64,000 bases of DNA from Lycium barbarum. Its lineage: Eukaryota; Streptophyta; Magnoliopsida; Solanales; Solanaceae. The notes beneath the pieces are model-generated. The model was not told the DNA's origin and made no database searches. It saw only the letters and a program-made list of their open reading frames with translations. A program made the position numbers and the translations under genes. The stretch lies in assembly GCF_019175385.1 (NCBI RefSeq), contig NC_083346.1, positions 91,084,333 through 91,148,332 of the forward strand, given 5' to 3'. Positions 60,478-64,000 of this stretch are shown here, in pieces; the first letter of the stretch is position 1, and each line of letters opens with the position of its first letter.

Positions 60478-61230
60478 TTATGTTAGAGGGACCTTTATCA
60501 AGTCTCCATGAATCTGACACTTGTGGCATTTCTGGAAAAATTTGCTACAATCGTTCTCCATAGTCATCCAATAATAACCTATCCTTAAAATCTTCTTTGC
60601 CAGTACAAACCCGCTCATGTGAGGCCCGTAGATTCCAACATGTATTTCTTCAATCAACCTTGTGGCTTCGACAGAGTCAACACATCTGAGCAAACCCAAC
60701 TCTGGGGTCCTTTTATACAGAGCATTCTTATTGAGGAAGAAACCATTTGAAAACTTTCTGATAGTCTTCTTCTGATTGATGGTGATTCCTTCAAGGTATT
60801 TTCCTTTCTCCAGATACATTTTAATGTCGACGTACCAAGGTTTTCCATCAATCTCTACTTCTACAAAAGCACAGTGAGCTGGTTGATCTCTGATTTTGAC
60901 TCTGACCGGATCAATGTACTTACTATCAGGATGCTGAATCATGGATGCTATTGTTGCCAATGCATTAGAAAACTCATTCTGGGTTCTTGGTATATGTTTG
61001 AACTTAACTTCTTCAAATCGATCCGCCAGTCTTTGCACAAGTTTAACATATGGTAAGATTTTCTCATTTTTAGTGGTCCATTCTTCTCGAACCTGATGAA
61101 TCAACAAATCCAAGTCGCCAATTACCTGAAGATTCCGCACATCCATGTCAAGGGCTAAGCGAAGACCTATGATGCAAGCTTCGTATTCAGCCATGTTGTT
61201 GGTGTAGCTGAAGTTCAACTTGGCGGCCAC
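60478..61230 (-). pseudogene. Ogre/Tat second RNase H plus integrase zinc-binding part
   Basis: One open frame of 250 codons. It holds NMAEYEACIIGLRLALDMD and GDLDLLIHQVREEW of the archaeal-type RNase H (residues about 12-45), with QNEFSNALATIASMI further on. The integrase zinc-binding end, CSKFFQKCHKCQIHGDLIKV, closes the frame. This second RNase H marks the Tat lineage. Two catalytic Asp positions look changed (GDLD for GDSD; SNAL for ADAL), so activity is doubtful even where the frame is open. Confidence 0.8.
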
Positions 61231-61657
61231 TTAATAATATTGGCCTGAGTCCGAAACCAAAATGGCTCTGATTCCTGGTCCATTCTTGAGATCAAATGGG
61301 TCATGTATGTAGCCATATAATGTCTTAACTTTTGAGAAACCCAGGTTAGAGCGCAACATGTCTTTTCCACCAATGAATACCTGGATTCGCAGGGTGTGAA
61401 CTTCTTACTGATATAATAGATGGCTCTCTCTTTCTTTCCTGTTGCGTCATTTTGCGCCAACATGCATCAAAAAGCATTTTCTGATACTGACATATATAGT
61501 AGTAAAGGTCTTGACGGGACCAAAAAGGGTGGATTTGACAAGTATATTTTGATTGTGTCGAAAGCTTTCTGACAATCCTCTGTCTATTTAGTTGGAGCAC
61601 CCTTTTTGAGGAGTTTGAGACTCGGTTCTACAATTACTGTAGACAGGGCAATGGAAC
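61231..61657 (-). pseudogene. Ogre/Tat first RNase H, truncated
   Basis: Minus strand AIYYISKKFTPCESRYSLVE and TCCALTWVSQKLRHYM (about 61330-61430) match the first RNase H of the plus-strand element. The upstream RT is cut off by the LTR that starts at 61658 and must continue beyond the window if present. Confidence 0.75.
61653..61657. repeat. Possible target site (GGAAC) of the right-hand LTR
   Basis: GGAAC precedes TGTCATGACCC. The partner copy would lie outside the window, so this is only a prediction. Confidence 0.4.
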
Positions 61658-62070
61658 TGTCATGACCCAGCTAGAGGTCGCGACGGGTACCTGAGGCTAA
61701 CCACCGAGCACCGCTCGCTCCACTACTCATCATGCTCATTAACTACTCTTTTCTCGGTTTTATACTCAAATCATAAGAAAGTCATGTTTCACTTGTAAAC
61801 ATAAATAGTTTCATATACATAAGCCCCTTTAGGCTATCAAAATAATATATGTACAGTTACACCATAGTGACTTTATCCGACCACATAACCCACATTGAGT
61901 ATCTACGAGCTTCTACCGAAGTACAAAACGCATAGACGGGACATGAACCCGTCGAGCCCAACATATACAAATATACATAAAAGAATAATCAAGCACCTCC
62001 GGAACAAAGGAGTGCTTTCAATCGGCGGATAGCTACTACGAATCTGGCTCAAGCTCACCTCCCTGTCTAC

Positions 62071-63040
62071 CTGTGGGCATGAACACAACGTCCAAAGAAA
62101 ATGGACGTCAGTACGAACACTGTACTGAGTATGTAAGGCAAGAATGAAATAATTATTATAGGAGGATCATGAGCCATAAGAGAAAGATATAACCTGTAAG
62201 AATGTCATAAGTAATTACATTTTGTACATATAGCACATTGTACATAATCATGGTACGTAAGCCATCACATATCTCGTCACATCACATGACTCGTCACCTC
62301 GCATATCTCATCACATCACATAACATATCTCGTCGTTAACCCGCGTCCGGGTAACCATCATATGCCGCCCACTAGTGGTGATCATGCCCCCCACTAGTGG
62401 TGATCATGCCCGGCCCTCTAGGCTCGGTGTAACATCGTAGCCCGCCTTAGCGGTGACATGCTCGACCATCTAGGCACGGTGGAATCATATGCAGCCCGCC
62501 TTTGTGGTGACATGCCCGGCCATTATGGCGCGGTGGAATCTCATCATCACATAATCAATCATTACCCATCACTATTGCTCGTTTCATGAACGTATCATAA
62601 TCTTAGCATAACTTGGCATATTCATACATAACATAGGCATATTATAAGTTAACATTGTTGATCATCTTATAAACATATCATGACTTAGCATTATTTCACA
62701 TTTAGCATTAGGAGCATACACTAGACTTTGAAGACAACCATAGCTATGTCGGGGTGACGTAAGGTCGTAATCCCCCAATTATATTATGAACATTTAAGAG
62801 TACTTTGCCTCACCTTGAAGGGAATAATGCATAAGGTGAGTGTGAGCGATAATATCATCATCAATGTTATGGAATCATCATATCATGAACTATCGAATCT
62901 CTATTCTTTACCTCATTATCATCATTGTCATACTCGTATGTAATTGGGTATATTAAGGACTCACAAGTTCTATCATATAGGAGGATCATGGAAAGCTTGA
63001 AAGATTCATGCCTTTGAAGGAAGGGATAAACCTTACATAC
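62071..63040 (-). other. Candidate leader intron in the right-hand LTR
   Basis: Donor AAAG|GTATGT at 63041/63040, TACTGAC with its A at 62108, acceptor CACAG|GTAG at 62071/62070 (37 nt). Stem ACGTCC/GGACGT at 62088-62093 and 62103-62108. The length would be 970 nt. Confidence 0.5.
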
Positions 63041-63828
63041 CTTTGACGTTTAACTAAGCTATCGCTTGCGTGTTCTCCTTTAATGCACACGTTCTACCTT
63101 TAAGAGAATTTATATCGTCATTAGCTAAGCAATTATAAGAACGGGTTTTCTAAAGCTAGGGAAAATTGGACAACACTTCCTTTGTTTATACTACCTTTCC
63201 CATAGTCTATCTCAGCTCCCAACGCTCACAACAACATTCACAATATTCCAATCAATAGTCATCATTTATATACATTGACCACAATCCACCAATTCTCTTC
63301 AATTTCTCTACATTTATGGTTATAGCTTACTATCGCGTTTTTATCATATATCACACTTATTCCATGGTCTAAATTTCATTTATGACGTATTCCTAATCAC
63401 AACACACCAACATTTATGATTCAATCCAACTACCATCCAAATATGACACTATTCACTCATTAATGACCCATTTCCTATGTCTTTCTACAATTCAAGTATC
63501 TTAATCTTCCATAACCTTAAACAACGTGGTTTAGTTATGAAACTTACCTTAGATGATGGTTGAACAAGTCTTGAGTGGAGTTTCCCCTCTAGCACCAAAA
63601 CCCTACTTAACCTCGTTTGGTTTCCTTTGAGGAAGATGAACTTTACTTGGGTTTCATACACTTAGATTCTTAGATTTGGTGTTGTTTATCATTGATTTCC
63701 TTTGATTTTCTTGTGGATGGATGTTGAAGAGTATTCTAGAGTGTTCTTGTCTTGTGGAGTGGAGGATGGAATGAAAATGAAATGAGAAGGGTCCCTTATA
63801 TTAAAATACAAAAGCTGGTCGAACCACT

Positions 63829-63985
63829 TTATACGGACCAACATACGGTCCGTATAATTTTTACTGACCGTATGTTGGGACCGTATATTTGGTCCAGTGA
63901 GCCATGTTGTTCTGGACTGGATATATGGACTGGACATACAGTCCGTGAATATTATACGGCCAGTATGTCGGGCCGTATGTTATGC
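63829..63985. repeat. TACGGTCCGTA palindrome array in the right-hand LTR
   Basis: TACGGTCCGTA at 63844-63854, with related half-sites (ATACGGACC, GACCGTATG, GGCCGTATG) through 63985, upstream of the minus-strand TATA-like zone. Confidence 0.75.
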
Positions 63986-64000
63986 AGTTCTCTGGAACTT

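Larger units (their letters stand above)
61658..64000 (-). repeat. LTR of the Tekay-2 family, cut by the window end
   Basis: Plus strand starts TGTCATGACCC and follows the Tekay-2 LTR order: hairpin-rich zone (62340-62540), donor-like site, AAACCCTA near 63599, TATA-like zone (about 63795-63810), palindrome array (63829-63985). It is diverged from both Tekay-2 LTRs. It may be a solo LTR or the 3' LTR of a minus-strand element to the right. Confidence 0.85.

Overview
The window is plant nuclear DNA made almost entirely of nested long terminal repeat (LTR) retrotransposons. I see no host protein gene, rRNA, tRNA gene or CRISPR array. LTR ends of the TGTCACGACCC/GGGTCGTGACA type, initiator-Met primer sites, Tekay/Del chromodomain polyproteins and Ogre/Tat pol with two RNase H domains point to a eudicot with a repeat-rich genome. 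A nightshade (Solanaceae) is my best guess; that is inference from the look of the families.

Layout. 1-2690 is the 3' internal end of an Athila-like element. Its 1.39 kb LTR (2691-3387 plus 14678-15373) is split by a complete Tekay-type chromovirus, Tekay-1 (3388-14672, GAGAC target duplication, 3.0 kb LTRs, four in-frame stops). 15374-24297 is a decayed plus-strand Ogre/Tat pol. A solo LTR (16795-19870) sits inside its coding frame. 24298-29590 holds Ogre/Tat LTR-derived DNA. 29532-34954 is a minus-strand Ogre/Tat gag region with an upstream extra ORF, hit by a small inverted-repeat element (33401-33691). A long minus-strand Ogre/Tat LTR then runs from 34955 to about 56510. It is interrupted by a second chromovirus, Tekay-2 (35226-45740, minus, CCCGA target duplication), and by a solo LTR (about 47365-52582) that itself carries another solo LTR (47560-50959, GAATC target duplication). 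56511-61657 is the 3' region and pol of a minus-strand Ogre/Tat element, cut at 61658 by another LTR of the Tekay-2 family that runs off the window.

The most interesting signal is shared by the Tekay-like LTRs in the window. Each has a branch-point-like TACTGAY about 31-38 nt before an AG, about 430-530 bp before the LTR 3' end (290 bp in one copy with a deletion). All but one also have a clear upstream donor of the AAG|GTATGT type. The acceptor lies in two consecutive potential hairpins. The second changes sequence between families but keeps its pairing. This suggests a leader intron with a structured acceptor inside the LTR. A second shared design is an array of GGTCCG-type palindromes just upstream of the TATA box in two unrelated LTR families.
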